From Nocardioides donggukensis (GTDB lineage: Bacteria; Actinomycetota; Actinomycetes; Propionibacteriales; Nocardioidaceae): 64,000 nucleotides of DNA. The stretch covers positions 372,001 through 436,000 of the forward strand of contig NZ_JACYXZ010000003.1 of the NCBI RefSeq assembly GCF_014842875.1, in the 5' to 3' direction. Of this stretch, positions 25,368 to 34,271 are shown one piece after another (position 1 is the first letter of the stretch; every line of letters begins with the position of its first letter). The notes under the pieces are model-generated. The model saw only the letters and a program-made list of their open reading frames with translations, was not told where the DNA came from and did no database searches. A program made the position numbers and the translations under genes.

Positions 25368-26218
25368 TGCAGGGCAGGACGGGAGTCGGGATCTGGGCCG
25401 GGTTCGCGGCGATCATGGTGTGGTGCCTGCTGCCGGTGGTGTGGATCATCATGCTGTCGTTCAAGTCGGTCGACGAGACCTCGGCCGGCAGCCCCCAGTT
25501 CTTCCCTCAGGACTTCACGCTCGCCAACTACGGGGACATCCTCTCCGACAGCGACTTCACGAACGCGCTGATCAACTCGTTCGGGATCTCGCTGATCGCG
25601 ACCGTGCTGTCGGTCATCTTCGCCACGTTCACGGCCTACGCGATCGCTCGGCTGGAGTTCCGCGGCAAGAAGCTGGTGCTGTCGATCGCGCTGGCGATCG
25701 CCATGTTCCCGGTCGTCGCGCTGGTCGGCCCGCTGTTCGACATGTGGCGGACGTTCGGGCTCTTCAACACCTGGCCCGGGCTGATCATCCCCTACATGTC
25801 GTTCACGCTGCCGCTGGCGATCTGGACGCTCTCGGCCTTCTTCCGTGAGATCCCGTGGGAGATGGAGCAGGCCGCGCAGGTGGACGGTGCGACGTCGTGG
25901 CAGGCGTTCCGCAAGGTGATCGTCCCGCTGGCGGCGCCGGGGGTGTTCACCGCGGCGATCCTCACGTTCTTCTTCGCCTGGAACGAGTTCGTCCTCGCCA
26001 TCTCCCTGACCACCACGGTCGACGGCGGCGCGACCTCGACAGGAGCCAGGACCGTGCCTGCGCAGATGTCGTTCTTCGTGGGCCCGGACCCGTTCAACCC
26101 GCCGTACTCGCAACTGGCGACCGCCTCGGTCGTCGTGACGATCCCGATCATCGTCATCGTCCTGCTTTTCCAGCGCAAGATCGTCGCCGGCCTCACCTCC
26201 GGCGCAGTGAAGGGGTGA
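25367..26218 (+). CDS. carbohydrate ABC transporter permease (MalG/SugB-like)
   Basis: A 283-residue MalG-type permease with six helices. The first is 'IWAGFAAIMVWCLLPVVWIIMLSFKS', the periplasmic loop begins 'FTLANYGDIL', and the coupling motif 'EQAAQVDGATSWQAFRKVIVP' is complete. The final 'VAGLTSGAVKG' is the usual family ending. It overlaps the stop of the first permease by one base and is followed after 4 bp by the ATPase gene. Confidence 0.92.
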   Translation: MQGRTGVGIWAGFAAIMVWCLLPVVWIIMLSFKSVDETSAGSPQFFPQDFTLANYGDILSDSDFTNALINSFGISLIATVLSVIFATFTAYAIARLEFRGKKLVLSIALAIAMFPVVALVGPLFDMWRTFGLFNTWPGLIIPYMSFTLPLAIWTLSAFFREIPWEMEQAAQVDGATSWQAFRKVIVPLAAPGVFTAAILTFFFAWNEFVLAISLTTTVDGGATSTGARTVPAQMSFFVGPDPFNPPYSQLATASVVVTIPIIVIVLLFQRKIVAGLTSGAVKG

Positions 26219-26222
26219 CCCG

Positions 26223-27485
26223 ATGGCCGCCATCGACATGAAGAACATCGTCAAGAAGTACGGCGACGGGTTCCCCGCCGTGAACGACGTCAGCATCGAC
26301 GTCGCAGACGGGGAGTTCATGATCCTCGTCGGACCGTCGGGCTGCGGGAAGTCGACGCTCCTGCGCATGATCGTCGGGCTCGAGGACATCACCGAGGGCG
26401 AGATGGTCATCGGCGACAAGGTGGTCAACGACCTCGCACCACGGGACCGGAACCTGGCCATGGTGTTCCAGAACTACGCGCTCTACCCGCACCTGACCGT
26501 GTTCGAGAACATCGCGTTCCCGCTTCGACTGGCCGGCGTCTCCGACGACGAGGTCGACCGGTTGGTCCGCGAGGCCTCGAAGACCCTGGAGCTCGACGAG
26601 CACCTCGACCGCAAGCCGGGCAACCTGTCCGGAGGCCAGCGCCAGCGGGTGGCGATGGGCCGGGCGATCGTGCGCGACGCCGACGCGTTCCTCTTCGACG
26701 AGCCGCTGTCCAACCTCGACGCCAAGCTGCGCGGCCAGATGCGCACCGAGATCTCCCGACTGCAGAAGCGACTGGGGATCACCACCGTCTACGTCACCCA
26801 CGACCAGACCGAGGCGATGACGCTCGGCGACCGGGTCGCGGTGCTCAAGAGGGGCGTGCTGCAGCAGCTCGCCACGCCGCGCGAGCTCTACGTCAACCCG
26901 GGCAACCTCTTCGTCGCCGGGTTCATCGGCTCGCCGCCGATGAACTTCCTGCCCGCGACCGTCGAGGGCCGGACCGTGAAGCTGCCGTTCGGCGAGGTGC
27001 AGATCCCCGAGGAGCACGCCCGCAAGGCCGAGGGCAAGGGTCTGCTCATCGCCGGCATCCGCCCGGAGCACTTCGAGGACGCCTCGGTGAAGCAGGACAC
27101 CTCCGAGGGGTCGACCTTCCGGGCCACCGTCGACGTCGTGGAGTGGCTCGGCAACGAGGCCTACGCCTACATCCCGTTCGAGGCGGGGTCCGAGGTCCGC
27201 GACCAGCTCGCCGAGCTGGAGCGCGACCTGGAGGGCGAGTCCATGCGCAGCCAGCTGGTGGTCTCCCTCGACGGTGCCAGCCGGGTCGCCGAGGGCGACG
27301 AGGCGGAGATCTGGGTGGACACCTCGAAGATCCACCTCTTCGACCCGGCCACCGGCGAGAACCTCACCGTCGACCTCGAGCACGCCGGCCGGATCCCGGC
27401 CAACGACGATCCCGAGGCGCTCGCCGAGGCCGAGCGGCGGGCCGACGAGGGCGAGGCGGAGCGGGCCCAGGCGCAGGGCGCCTGA
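26223..27485 (+). CDS. carbohydrate ABC transporter ATP-binding protein (MalK/UgpC/SugC-like)
   Basis: A 420-residue MalK-type ATPase. Walker A GPSGCGKST, Q-loop 'VFQNYALYPHLTVFENIAFPLRL', signature 'LSGGQRQRVAMGRAIVR', Walker B 'FLFDEPLSNLD' and switch 'VTHDQTEAMTLGDR' are all present. A C-terminal OB/TOBE regulatory half extends from about residue 240, longer than usual and ending in a Glu/Ala-rich tail. A GGGGTGA ribosome site precedes ATG 26223. It closes the rightward sugar-uptake operon. Confidence 0.93.
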   Translation: MAAIDMKNIVKKYGDGFPAVNDVSIDVADGEFMILVGPSGCGKSTLLRMIVGLEDITEGEMVIGDKVVNDLAPRDRNLAMVFQNYALYPHLTVFENIAFPLRLAGVSDDEVDRLVREASKTLELDEHLDRKPGNLSGGQRQRVAMGRAIVRDADAFLFDEPLSNLDAKLRGQMRTEISRLQKRLGITTVYVTHDQTEAMTLGDRVAVLKRGVLQQLATPRELYVNPGNLFVAGFIGSPPMNFLPATVEGRTVKLPFGEVQIPEEHARKAEGKGLLIAGIRPEHFEDASVKQDTSEGSTFRATVDVVEWLGNEAYAYIPFEAGSEVRDQLAELERDLEGESMRSQLVVSLDGASRVAEGDEAEIWVDTSKIHLFDPATGENLTVDLEHAGRIPANDDPEALAEAERRADEGEAERAQAQGA

Positions 27486-27502
27486 GCCCGCCGGCCGTCC
27501 GT

Positions 27503-27522
27503 CCGACCCGCCTCTGGGTCGG
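27503..27522. terminator. short hairpin between convergent sugar-transport ATPase genes
   Basis: CCGACCC-gcctct-GGGTCGG lies in the 45-bp gap between the two convergent ATPase genes and could stop transcription from either side. Confidence 0.5.
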
Positions 27523-27530
27523 CGGGTCGC

Positions 27531-28613
27531 TCAGTCGCTGAGGCGCTCTCCGGTGTCGGTGTCGAAGACGTGGACCTGGTGCGGGTCGGTGGTGACGTGG
27601 ATGGTCTCGCCCTTGCGGACGTGGTCGCGACCGGTGACCCGGATGATCAGGTCGTGCGGGGTGCCCTCGACGCCGGAGGTGCCGTAGACGAACGCGTCGG
27701 CGCCGAGCTCCTCGACCACGGTGACCTTGACCGGCAGCCCGCCCTCCTCGGCGCTGACCAGGCGCCAGGCCTCGGGGCGGACCCCGACGGTGATGTTGCC
27801 GGTCATCCGGTGCGAGGCGCCCTCGTCGACCGGGACGAGGTACTCCCCGATCTTGGCCTGGCCGTTCTCGGCGCGGGCCTCGAGCAGGTTCATCTGCGGT
27901 GAGCCGATGAACCCGGCCACGAACAGGTTGACCGGCTTGTCGTAGAGGTTCAGTGGGGTGTCGACCTGCATCAGCTCGCCGAGCTTCATCACCGCCACCC
28001 GGTCCCCCATCGTCATCGCCTCGACCTGGTCGTGGGTGACGTAGACCGTGGTCACCCCCAGGTCGGCCTGGAGCTTGGCGATGTCGGTGCGGGTCTGGAC
28101 CCGCATCTTGGCGTCCAGGTTCGACAGCGGCTCGTCCATGCAGAACACCTGCGGCTGCCGCACGATCGCCCGCCCCATCGCCACGCGCTGCCGCTGACCG
28201 CCCGAGAGCGCCTTGGGCTTGCGGTCCAGGAACTCCTCCAGTCCGAGGATCTTGGCCGCCTCCGCGACCCTGGTCTTGCGCTCGGCCTCGGGGACCTTGG
28301 CCATCTTCAACGAGAACGCCATGTTGTCCGCGACCGACATGTGCGGGTAGAGCGCGTAGTTCTGGAACACCATCGCGATGTCGCGGTCCTTGGGTGGGGC
28401 GTGGGTGATGTCGCGATCACCGATGAAGATCTGCCCCTCGTTGCACTCCTCCAACCCCGCCAACATCCGCAGCGTGGTGGACTTGCCGCAGCCCGAGGGC
28501 CCGACCAGGACCATGAACTCGCCGTCCTCGATCTCCAGATCGATGCCGGGCACCGCCGGCTCGGCGGCGCCGGGGTACCAGCGCTGGGCCTGCTTGAACG
28601 AAACCGTTGCCAT
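27531..28613 (-). CDS. carbohydrate ABC transporter ATP-binding protein (MalK/MsmK-like)
   Basis: A 360-residue MalK-type ATPase: Walker A GPSGCGKST, 'VFQNYALYPHMSVADNMAF', signature 'LSGGQRQRVAMGRAIVR', Walker B 'VFCMDEPLSNLD', 'YVTHDQVEAMTMGDR', then the TOBE-containing regulatory region ('GVRPEAWRLVSAEEGGLPVKV'). AAGGAG lies before ATG 28613. It stands downstream of the leftward permease-glycosidase operon but is separated by 63 bp and has its own Crp-like site. It probably energises that importer, which otherwise has no ATPase, or serves several importers as MsmK does. Confidence 0.92.
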   Translation of the reverse strand: MATVSFKQAQRWYPGAAEPAVPGIDLEIEDGEFMVLVGPSGCGKSTTLRMLAGLEECNEGQIFIGDRDITHAPPKDRDIAMVFQNYALYPHMSVADNMAFSLKMAKVPEAERKTRVAEAAKILGLEEFLDRKPKALSGGQRQRVAMGRAIVRQPQVFCMDEPLSNLDAKMRVQTRTDIAKLQADLGVTTVYVTHDQVEAMTMGDRVAVMKLGELMQVDTPLNLYDKPVNLFVAGFIGSPQMNLLEARAENGQAKIGEYLVPVDEGASHRMTGNITVGVRPEAWRLVSAEEGGLPVKVTVVEELGADAFVYGTSGVEGTPHDLIIRVTGRDHVRKGETIHVTTDPHQVHVFDTDTGERLSD

Positions 28614-28660
28614 GACTCTTCTCCTTCACCGGCAGGTACGTGCCGGACGATCCGTAGTGA

Positions 28661-28676
28661 AGTGACCTGGGTCACA
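28661..28676. promoter_or_regulatory. Crp-like binding site upstream of the sugar ATPase gene
   Basis: The sequence AGTGA-cctggg-TCACA matches the Crp/GlxR consensus TGTGA-N6-TCACA in nine of ten half-site positions. It lies 48 bp before the ATPase start, suggesting cAMP-Crp control of sugar uptake. Confidence 0.6.
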
Positions 28677-29690
28677 CTAGCGAGCACTGACAGAGATCAG
28701 CTCCGCCTCCTCGGGATGCCAGTCGGGCGGGGCGTCGACGAGCTCGAGACCCGCGCCGTCCGCGCGCCAGCGCACTGCCAGCGGGTCGATGACGCCGCCG
28801 ATGAACGCGTCCGAGTCGCCGCGGTTCTCGAAGGCCAGGAAGACCGGTGGACCGTCCCCCGTCGGCACCAGCTTGCCGACGTACAGCCGTTCGCTCGTCA
28901 GCCGCACGGCGGCCGCGACGTCCACAGGGGCGCCGGGTCCGTCCACGGCCACGGTCCAGACGCCGCCGCCACCCACCCCGACGCCGGGCATCTCCGGGCC
29001 GAGGCAGGAGAACATCAGCACCCACCGGCCCTCGACGCAGGTCACCGAGATCACCTCGAGCTGGTCGAACCGCCCGGTCGGCGAGCTCAGCGGAGCGCCG
29101 ACCCGCCAGCTCCGCAGGTCGGCGGAGGTGGCATGCCCGACGACGCCGTCGCCCGCACCGCCCGGGTGTCCGCCCGCCGCCTGCGCGGTCACGTACATGT
29201 GCCACAGCCCGGCGTCGTCGCGCACCACCCAGGGGTCGCGCCAGTGCTCCTGGTGGCCCTGGCCCGCCCACCGGCGGTACCAGCGCCGGTCGGCTTCGAG
29301 CAGCAGGTCCCCCGAGCGCTCCCACCGGTGCAGGTCCGCGGAGGTGGAGACCCCGATCCGCTGCACCCGCCCCTCCTCGGCCTGCGCGACGCCGGTGCTG
29401 AACAGGTGCCACCCACCGTCGTCGTCCCGGACCACGCTGCCGGTCCAGGTGGCCAGGTCGTCGAAGGCGCCCAGCGGCTGTGGGACCAGGGCGTCCTCGA
29501 CCCGGGTCCAGTCCCGCAGGTCGCGCGAGACGGCGTGGCCGACCGAGGCGTTGAGGTGGCGCAGCTCCGGGTCCCCGAGGGACCGCGGCGCCTTCAGGAA
29601 GAACAGGTGGTACGCCGGGTGGTCGGCGTCCGTGTGCCGGTCGTCGACCACCCAGAAGTCCCACACCCACTCGTCGGTGAGGTCGAACAT
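28677..29690 (-). CDS. GH32/GH68-like five-bladed beta-propeller glycosidase (beta-fructosidase-like)
   Basis: A 337-residue protein with no signal peptide and the pattern of GH32/GH68 enzymes. A nucleophile candidate is Asp11 in 'WVWDFW'. The 'RDP' motif is at 151-153 (Asp152). Glu212 lies in 'DQLEVISV'. 'WTGS' is at 82-85. These correspond to the usual Asp-Asp-Glu arrangement of sucrose- and fructan-acting enzymes, but overall resemblance to GH43-like propellers means that the substrate is uncertain. It is cytoplasmic, 3 bp after the permease gene and last in the SBP-permease-permease operon. It therefore probably hydrolyses the imported sugar. Confidence 0.7.
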   Translation of the reverse strand: MFDLTDEWVWDFWVVDDRHTDADHPAYHLFFLKAPRSLGDPELRHLNASVGHAVSRDLRDWTRVEDALVPQPLGAFDDLATWTGSVVRDDDGGWHLFSTGVAQAEEGRVQRIGVSTSADLHRWERSGDLLLEADRRWYRRWAGQGHQEHWRDPWVVRDDAGLWHMYVTAQAAGGHPGGAGDGVVGHATSADLRSWRVGAPLSSPTGRFDQLEVISVTCVEGRWVLMFSCLGPEMPGVGVGGGGVWTVAVDGPGAPVDVAAAVRLTSERLYVGKLVPTGDGPPVFLAFENRGDSDAFIGGVIDPLAVRWRADGAGLELVDAPPDWHPEEAELISVSAR

Positions 29691-29693
29691 GCG

Positions 29694-30626
29694 CTACCCC
29701 TTGACCGCTCCGGAGGTCAGGCCACGGACGAAGAAGCGCTGCAGGGCGAAGAACACGACCATCGGCAGCACCATGGAGACGAAGGCGCCGGCCGTCAGCA
29801 GCTCCCGTCCCAGGCCCTGCGTCCCGAGCAGGCTCTGCAGCTCGACGATCACGGTCGCGTTGCCGCCCGAGCCCAGGAAGAGCTTGGCGATGAGGAAGTC
29901 GTTCCACACCCAGAGGAACTGCAGGATCGCGAACGCCGCCAGCGCCGGCACCGACATCGGCACGATCAGCCGCCAGAACGTCTGGTAGTGCGTGGCTCCG
30001 TCCATCTTCGCCGACTCGATGATCGTCTTGGGCAGCGTGGCCATGTAGTTGCGCAGGACGTAGATCGCCAACGGCATGCCGAAGCCGGTGTGCAGCAGCC
30101 ACACCGCGAAGAACTCCTGGCTGATGTCCAGGCCGCGGGGGCCGAGCAGGTTCAGCATCGGCTGGAAGGCCACCTGGATCGGGATCACCATCACCGCGAC
30201 GATGCCGACGAACAGGAAGTCCTTGCCGCGGAACTCCATGAACGTGAAGGCGTAGGCGGCGAACGCGGCGAACATGATCGGGATCACCGTGGCCGGGATC
30301 GCCACCACCAGGCTGTTGACGAAGCCGCTGCCGAGGTCCGTGCCCTCGAACACGCGACGGTAGTTGTCGGTGGTCCAGCCGGCGTTGCCCGGGTTGAACA
30401 GGATCGTCCACCACCCGGTGCTGGCAGCGTCGATCCGGGACCGGAACGAGGTGACCAGCAGGCCCAGCGTCGGCAGTGTCCACAGCACGCACAGCGCGAG
30501 CATGCCGAGGATCGAGACCCAGCTGCGGCGCCGGCCGTCCTTCATGGTGCCGGGCGTCCGGCTCGGAGTGGAGCGGGTGGCCTTCGTGGCCAGGCCCGCC
30601 TCCTTGGTGACCGTCGTGGAGCTCAT
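29694..30626 (-). CDS. carbohydrate ABC transporter permease (MalG-like)
   Basis: A 310-residue permease with six membrane helices after a 35-residue polar N-terminus. The coupling motif 'ESAKMDGATHYQTFWRLIVP' and terminal 'RGLTSGAVKG' are intact. ATG 30624-30626 overlaps the stop of the upstream permease (ATGA). It is part of the leftward operon under the LacI regulator. Confidence 0.92.
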   Translation of the reverse strand: MSSTTVTKEAGLATKATRSTPSRTPGTMKDGRRRSWVSILGMLALCVLWTLPTLGLLVTSFRSRIDAASTGWWTILFNPGNAGWTTDNYRRVFEGTDLGSGFVNSLVVAIPATVIPIMFAAFAAYAFTFMEFRGKDFLFVGIVAVMVIPIQVAFQPMLNLLGPRGLDISQEFFAVWLLHTGFGMPLAIYVLRNYMATLPKTIIESAKMDGATHYQTFWRLIVPMSVPALAAFAILQFLWVWNDFLIAKLFLGSGGNATVIVELQSLLGTQGLGRELLTAGAFVSMVLPMVVFFALQRFFVRGLTSGAVKG

Positions 30627-31780
30627 CGGTTCATCTCCTCCTGCCGGAAGTGCCGGACCTGGTAGATCAGCACCGGGGTCACCGCCAGCAGCAGGATCAC
30701 CACGATGGCCGAGGCGACTCCCGCGTTGCCGCGGGCGAACAGCTCCTTGAAGAACAGGTTCGCGATCACGTCGGTGTTGTCCCGGCCGTTGGTCAGCACG
30801 TAGACGATGTCGAAGACCTTCAGCACCAGGATCAGCACCGTGATGAAGACCGTGATGATGGTCCCCTTCATCTGCGGGATCAGGACCTGCCAGAAGATCT
30901 GCCACTCCGACGCCCCGTCGATCCGGGCCGCCTCGATGGTGTCCTCCGGGACTCCCTTGATCGCCGAGGACAGGAGGATCATGGCGAAGCCGACCTGGAG
31001 CCAGATCAGGATCACCATCAGCAGGATCGAGTTCAGCTTGGCGGTCTCGATCGACAGCCAGGTCTGGGCCTCCCCGCCGAGCGTGGTCCAGATCGCGTTG
31101 AGCAGCCCGACCTGCTCGTCGCCGATGGAGAAGTCGTAGACGAGACCCCAGATGGCCGACGCGCCGACGAACGAGATCGCCATCGGCAGGAAGATCACGC
31201 TCTTCGACACGCTCTCACCGCGGGTCGAGAGCCGGTCGGCGAGCACGGCCACGATGGTGCCGAGCGCCACGGTGACCGCCGGCACGATCATCAGCCACAG
31301 CAGGTTGTTGAAGATCGCGCTGCGGAAAGCCTCACTGCCGAAGATCGTCTTGTAGTTCTCCAGGCCGACGTAGCTCTCGCTGTCCTGGTCGGCGAAGGAG
31401 AAGTTGATCGTCTGCAGCGCCGGGTAGATGAGCATCAGCGAGATGAAGCCCAGGCCGGGGAGCAGGTAGGCGTAGGGGATCAGGCCGAGCGAGGCCCGCT
31501 GCGGAAGCCCCTCCACCAGCATGTTGAGGAAGTAGAACAGCACCGCCGCCCCGCCGACCCCCACCACGACCGCGACGACGCCGATCAGCACCGCGCTGTC
31601 GAAGTAGACCTCGGGCAGGATCGAGAACGACATGAACACCGTGTACATGACGTACCCGGTGACCACCATGCCGACCAGGCCGCCGCCGATCTTGCGGGCG
31701 CTGGCCCGGCCGTGGACGACCCCGGAGTCCGGGGCGGACCCCGGCGCCGGAGCGCCGGGGTCCTCCACGGCCGTGGTCAT
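30623..31780 (-). CDS. carbohydrate ABC transporter permease (MalF-like, extended N-terminus)
   Basis: A 385-residue MalF-type permease. It has two extra N-terminal membrane helices ('IGGGLVGMVVTGYVMYTVFMSF' and 'SAVLIGVVAVVVGVGGAAVLFYFL') before the six-helix core. The core starts 'IPYAYLLPGLGFISLMLIYPALQTI' and the coupling motif 'EAARIDGASEWQIFWQVLIP' is intact. The start overlaps the SBP stop (ATGA at 31777-31780). Confidence 0.9.
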   Translation of the reverse strand: MTTAVEDPGAPAPGSAPDSGVVHGRASARKIGGGLVGMVVTGYVMYTVFMSFSILPEVYFDSAVLIGVVAVVVGVGGAAVLFYFLNMLVEGLPQRASLGLIPYAYLLPGLGFISLMLIYPALQTINFSFADQDSESYVGLENYKTIFGSEAFRSAIFNNLLWLMIVPAVTVALGTIVAVLADRLSTRGESVSKSVIFLPMAISFVGASAIWGLVYDFSIGDEQVGLLNAIWTTLGGEAQTWLSIETAKLNSILLMVILIWLQVGFAMILLSSAIKGVPEDTIEAARIDGASEWQIFWQVLIPQMKGTIITVFITVLILVLKVFDIVYVLTNGRDNTDVIANLFFKELFARGNAGVASAIVVILLLAVTPVLIYQVRHFRQEEMNR

Positions 31781-33096
31781 GACGCCGGCCAGGTCTCTTC
31801 GATCTGGTCGAGCGTCTCCTGGCTCGACTGACCACCCATCCAGTCGACCATCCCGACCCAGAAGCTGTCGGAGCCGACCGCCTTGGGCATCAGGTCGGAG
31901 GCGTCGAACCGGAACACGTCGGCGTCGGCCGCCAGCTGGGCGATCGCCCGGGTGGTGTCGTCGGCGTACTGGCTGTCGTCGAAGGTGGCGTGCGGGGACA
32001 GCCAGCCACCGACCTGGGCCCACTCGCCGCCGAACTCGTCGGAGGTCAGGAAGGTCATGACCTCCTTGACGTCGTCGTCGTCGCCGTTGAAGGTCGCGGC
32101 CAGGTCACCGCCGCCGAGCAGCGGCTGCCCGTCGTAGCCGCCCTCGTAGGCCGGGAAGTAGAACGTGCCCACCGAGCCGTCGAGGTCGGCCTGGACGTCC
32201 TTGGGGTAGAAGCCGGTCGCGAAGTTGCCCTGGCGGTGCAGGTAGCAGCTGGGCTCGGCCTTGAACGCCGGGGTCATCGCGTCGGCGAAGCCGGTGTTGA
32301 GGATGCCCTTGGCGCCGCCGAGGACCATGTCGTCGCTCTTGGCGATCTCACCGAAGGCGTCGAGCGCCTCGACGATCTGCGGGTCGTTGAACGGGATCTC
32401 GTGGGCGACCCACTGGTCGTACACGTCCGGACCGTGCAGGCGCAGGACCATCTCCTCGAGCCAGTCCGTCCCGACCCAGCCGGTGGCCTGGTCGGACTCC
32501 CAGCCCATGCACCACGGCTTGGTGCCGTCGGCCGCGATCTTGTCGGCCTCCGACATGAGCTCCTGGAAGGTGGCCGGCTCGGTGTTGTAGCCGGCGTCCT
32601 CGTAGGCGGGCTTGGGGTACCAGACGATGCTCTTGACCGCCATCCGCATCGGCGCGCCGTAGACGGTGCCGTCGGCGGTGGCCGCGTCGAGGAACCCGGG
32701 GATCAGCGTCTCCTCGATGGCGCCGATGTCGATGACGTCCTCCATCGGAGTCATGTCGTCGGCGAGCTCGATGAGCCCGCCCGGCTGGGGGAAGAGCCCG
32801 ATGTCGGGCGCGTCGCCGGAGTTCACCTTCTGCACGATCGTGGTGGTGAAGTCGGTGTCCTCGGTGTACTCGATGTCGATCCCGGACTCGTCCTCGAACG
32901 CCTTGAGGGAGGCCTCGAAGGCGTCCTTCTCCGGGCCGCCGAACGCGCCGAGGATGGTGACCTTGCCGTCCCCGTCGTCCGAGCCACCCGAGCCGCCGCC
33001 GCCTCCGTCGTCGGACTGGAGGCATCCCGAGGTGATCAGCGCCAACGTGGCGGCCACTCCGACCGCTGCCAGCCGGCGTCGCTGTCCTGTCGCCAT
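31777..33096 (-). CDS. carbohydrate ABC transporter substrate-binding lipoprotein
   Basis: A 439-residue lipoprotein with lipobox 'ITSGC' (Cys25) followed by a Gly/Ser/Asp-rich spacer, then the solute-binding fold: 'VTILGAFGGPEKDAFEASLKAFEDESGIDIEY', cut there. Further landmarks are 'SGDAPDIGLFPQPGGL', 'GAPMRMAVKSIVWYPKPAYEDAGY' and 'GWESDQATGWVGTDWLEE'. The latter pattern fits alpha-glucoside-type binding proteins (AglE-like), but the ligand is not certain. GGGAG precedes ATG 33096. It is first in the leftward operon and faces the LacI gene. Confidence 0.9.
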   Translation of the reverse strand: MATGQRRRLAAVGVAATLALITSGCLQSDDGGGGGSGGSDDGDGKVTILGAFGGPEKDAFEASLKAFEDESGIDIEYTEDTDFTTTIVQKVNSGDAPDIGLFPQPGGLIELADDMTPMEDVIDIGAIEETLIPGFLDAATADGTVYGAPMRMAVKSIVWYPKPAYEDAGYNTEPATFQELMSEADKIAADGTKPWCMGWESDQATGWVGTDWLEEMVLRLHGPDVYDQWVAHEIPFNDPQIVEALDAFGEIAKSDDMVLGGAKGILNTGFADAMTPAFKAEPSCYLHRQGNFATGFYPKDVQADLDGSVGTFYFPAYEGGYDGQPLLGGGDLAATFNGDDDDVKEVMTFLTSDEFGGEWAQVGGWLSPHATFDDSQYADDTTRAIAQLAADADVFRFDASDLMPKAVGSDSFWVGMVDWMGGQSSQETLDQIEETWPAS

Positions 33097-33142
33097 CTTC
33101 GCTCCCTGTGTTGGCAGTGAGGACGCGCCGACCGCGCCCTGC

Positions 33143-33210
33143 GTAAACGTTTGCAATCGATCGTGACGCACATCACGGCATCTCGTCAAGGGGGGTACGC
33201 AAACGTTTGC
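33143..33210. promoter_or_regulatory. paired LacI operators flanking a Crp-like site
   Basis: Operator 1 is GTAAACGTTTGC (33143-33154) and operator 2 is the perfect palindrome GCAAACGTTTGC (33199-33210), the standard core of LacI/GalR sites. Between them lies GTGA-cgcaca-TCAC (33163-33176), a Crp-like core. On the minus strand TTGACG (33184-33189) could be a -35 element for the transport operon. For the regulator, operator 2 covers the -35 position and TACCCT (33219-33224) is 6 bases before ATG 33231. Both directions are therefore repressible by the LacI protein. Confidence 0.8.
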
Positions 33211-33230
33211 AGAATCGCTACCCTGACCTC

Positions 33231-34271
33231 ATGCCCGCCGTCCAGGACGTCCGCGAGCCACACGCCAACATGGCTGACGTGGCGGCTCGCGCGGGCGTCT
33301 CCAGCGCCACCGTGTCCCGCGCCCTGCGCGGGCTGCCGGGGGTGAGCCCGGCCACGCGGGACCGGATCCGGCAGATCGCCGAGGAGCTCTCCTACGTCGT
33401 CTCGCCCGAGGCCTCCCGGCTGTCGCGGCGCCAGACCGGGCGGGTCGCGGTGGTGGTGCCCAAGATCGACGTGTGGTTCTACTCGGCGATGCTGGCGAGC
33501 ATCGAGGCCCACCTCCGCGAGGCGGACCTCGACGTGCTCATCTACCAGGTCGACGGCCGGGAGCAGCGCAGCCGGTTCTTCCGGGAGCTGCCCTCGCGCC
33601 GCAAGGTGGATGCGGTGGTGCTGATCGCCCTGCCGGTGCTCGAGGACGAGGAGGAGCGCCTCGACCTGCTGGGGGTGCAGGTGGTCGTCGCCGGCGGCGA
33701 GCTGCGCGACTACCCGCACGCCCGGGTCGACGACCAGGCCGTGGCCGTGCTCGCGGTGCAGCACCTCATCGAGCTCGGCCACCGCCGGATCGCGATGATC
33801 CGCACCAGCGACACGACCGGCACGATCTGGTCGTCCTACACCGAACGGACCCGCGGCTACCTCGACGCCCTCAGGGCCGCGGACCTCGACGTCCGTGAGG
33901 AGTACCTGGTCACCGAACCGTTCGGCCTGCGGGCCGGCACCGACGGGGTGGCCGCCCTGCTGGCGCTCGACGAGCCGCCGACGGCGGTGTTCGCCTACTC
34001 CGACGAGATCGCGATCAGCGCGTTGCGCGGTCTCCAGCAACGAGGGGTCCGGGTCCCCGAGGAGCTCTCGGTGGTCGCCGTCGACGACCACCCGATGGCC
34101 GCGCTCTTCGACCTCACCACGGTCGCCCAGCACGTGCCCGACCAGGGTCGTCTGGCCGCCACGCAGGTGCTGGCCCTGGTGCACGGCACCGGAGCCGCCG
34201 AGGACTCACTCGTCGTCGACCCGCATCTCGTGATCCGCGGGACCACCGCTCCCCCGCCGGACCGGCGCTAA
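33231..34271 (+). CDS. LacI-family transcriptional repressor of sugar transport
   Basis: A 346-residue LacI regulator. HTH residues 11-32 carry 'MADVAARAGVSSATVSRALRG' minus its last residue. The hinge includes 'LSRRQTGRVAVVVPKI', and a sugar-binding domain follows ('HLIELGHRRIAMIRTSDT', 'PTAVFAYSDEIAISALRGLQQRGVRVPEELSVV' in part, 'DDHPMAALFDLTTV'). The start ATG 33231 is favoured because TACCCT lies 6 bases upstream. An alternative reading extends 8 residues further into the operator. It likely senses the sugar taken up by the divergent operon. Confidence 0.93.
   Translation: MPAVQDVREPHANMADVAARAGVSSATVSRALRGLPGVSPATRDRIRQIAEELSYVVSPEASRLSRRQTGRVAVVVPKIDVWFYSAMLASIEAHLREADLDVLIYQVDGREQRSRFFRELPSRRKVDAVVLIALPVLEDEEERLDLLGVQVVVAGGELRDYPHARVDDQAVAVLAVQHLIELGHRRIAMIRTSDTTGTIWSSYTERTRGYLDALRAADLDVREEYLVTEPFGLRAGTDGVAALLALDEPPTAVFAYSDEIAISALRGLQQRGVRVPEELSVVAVDDHPMAALFDLTTVAQHVPDQGRLAATQVLALVHGTGAAEDSLVVDPHLVIRGTTAPPPDRR

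Noticed and set aside
23107..27485. Naming the rightward ABC system as the trehalose transporter LpqY-SugABC
   Set aside because: Gene order and type agree, but binding-pocket residues cannot be judged by eye, so specificity was left open.
28032..30665. A plus-strand open frame of 877 codons across the permease and glycosidase genes
   Set aside because: It lies antisense to well-supported transport genes and has no recognisable motifs.
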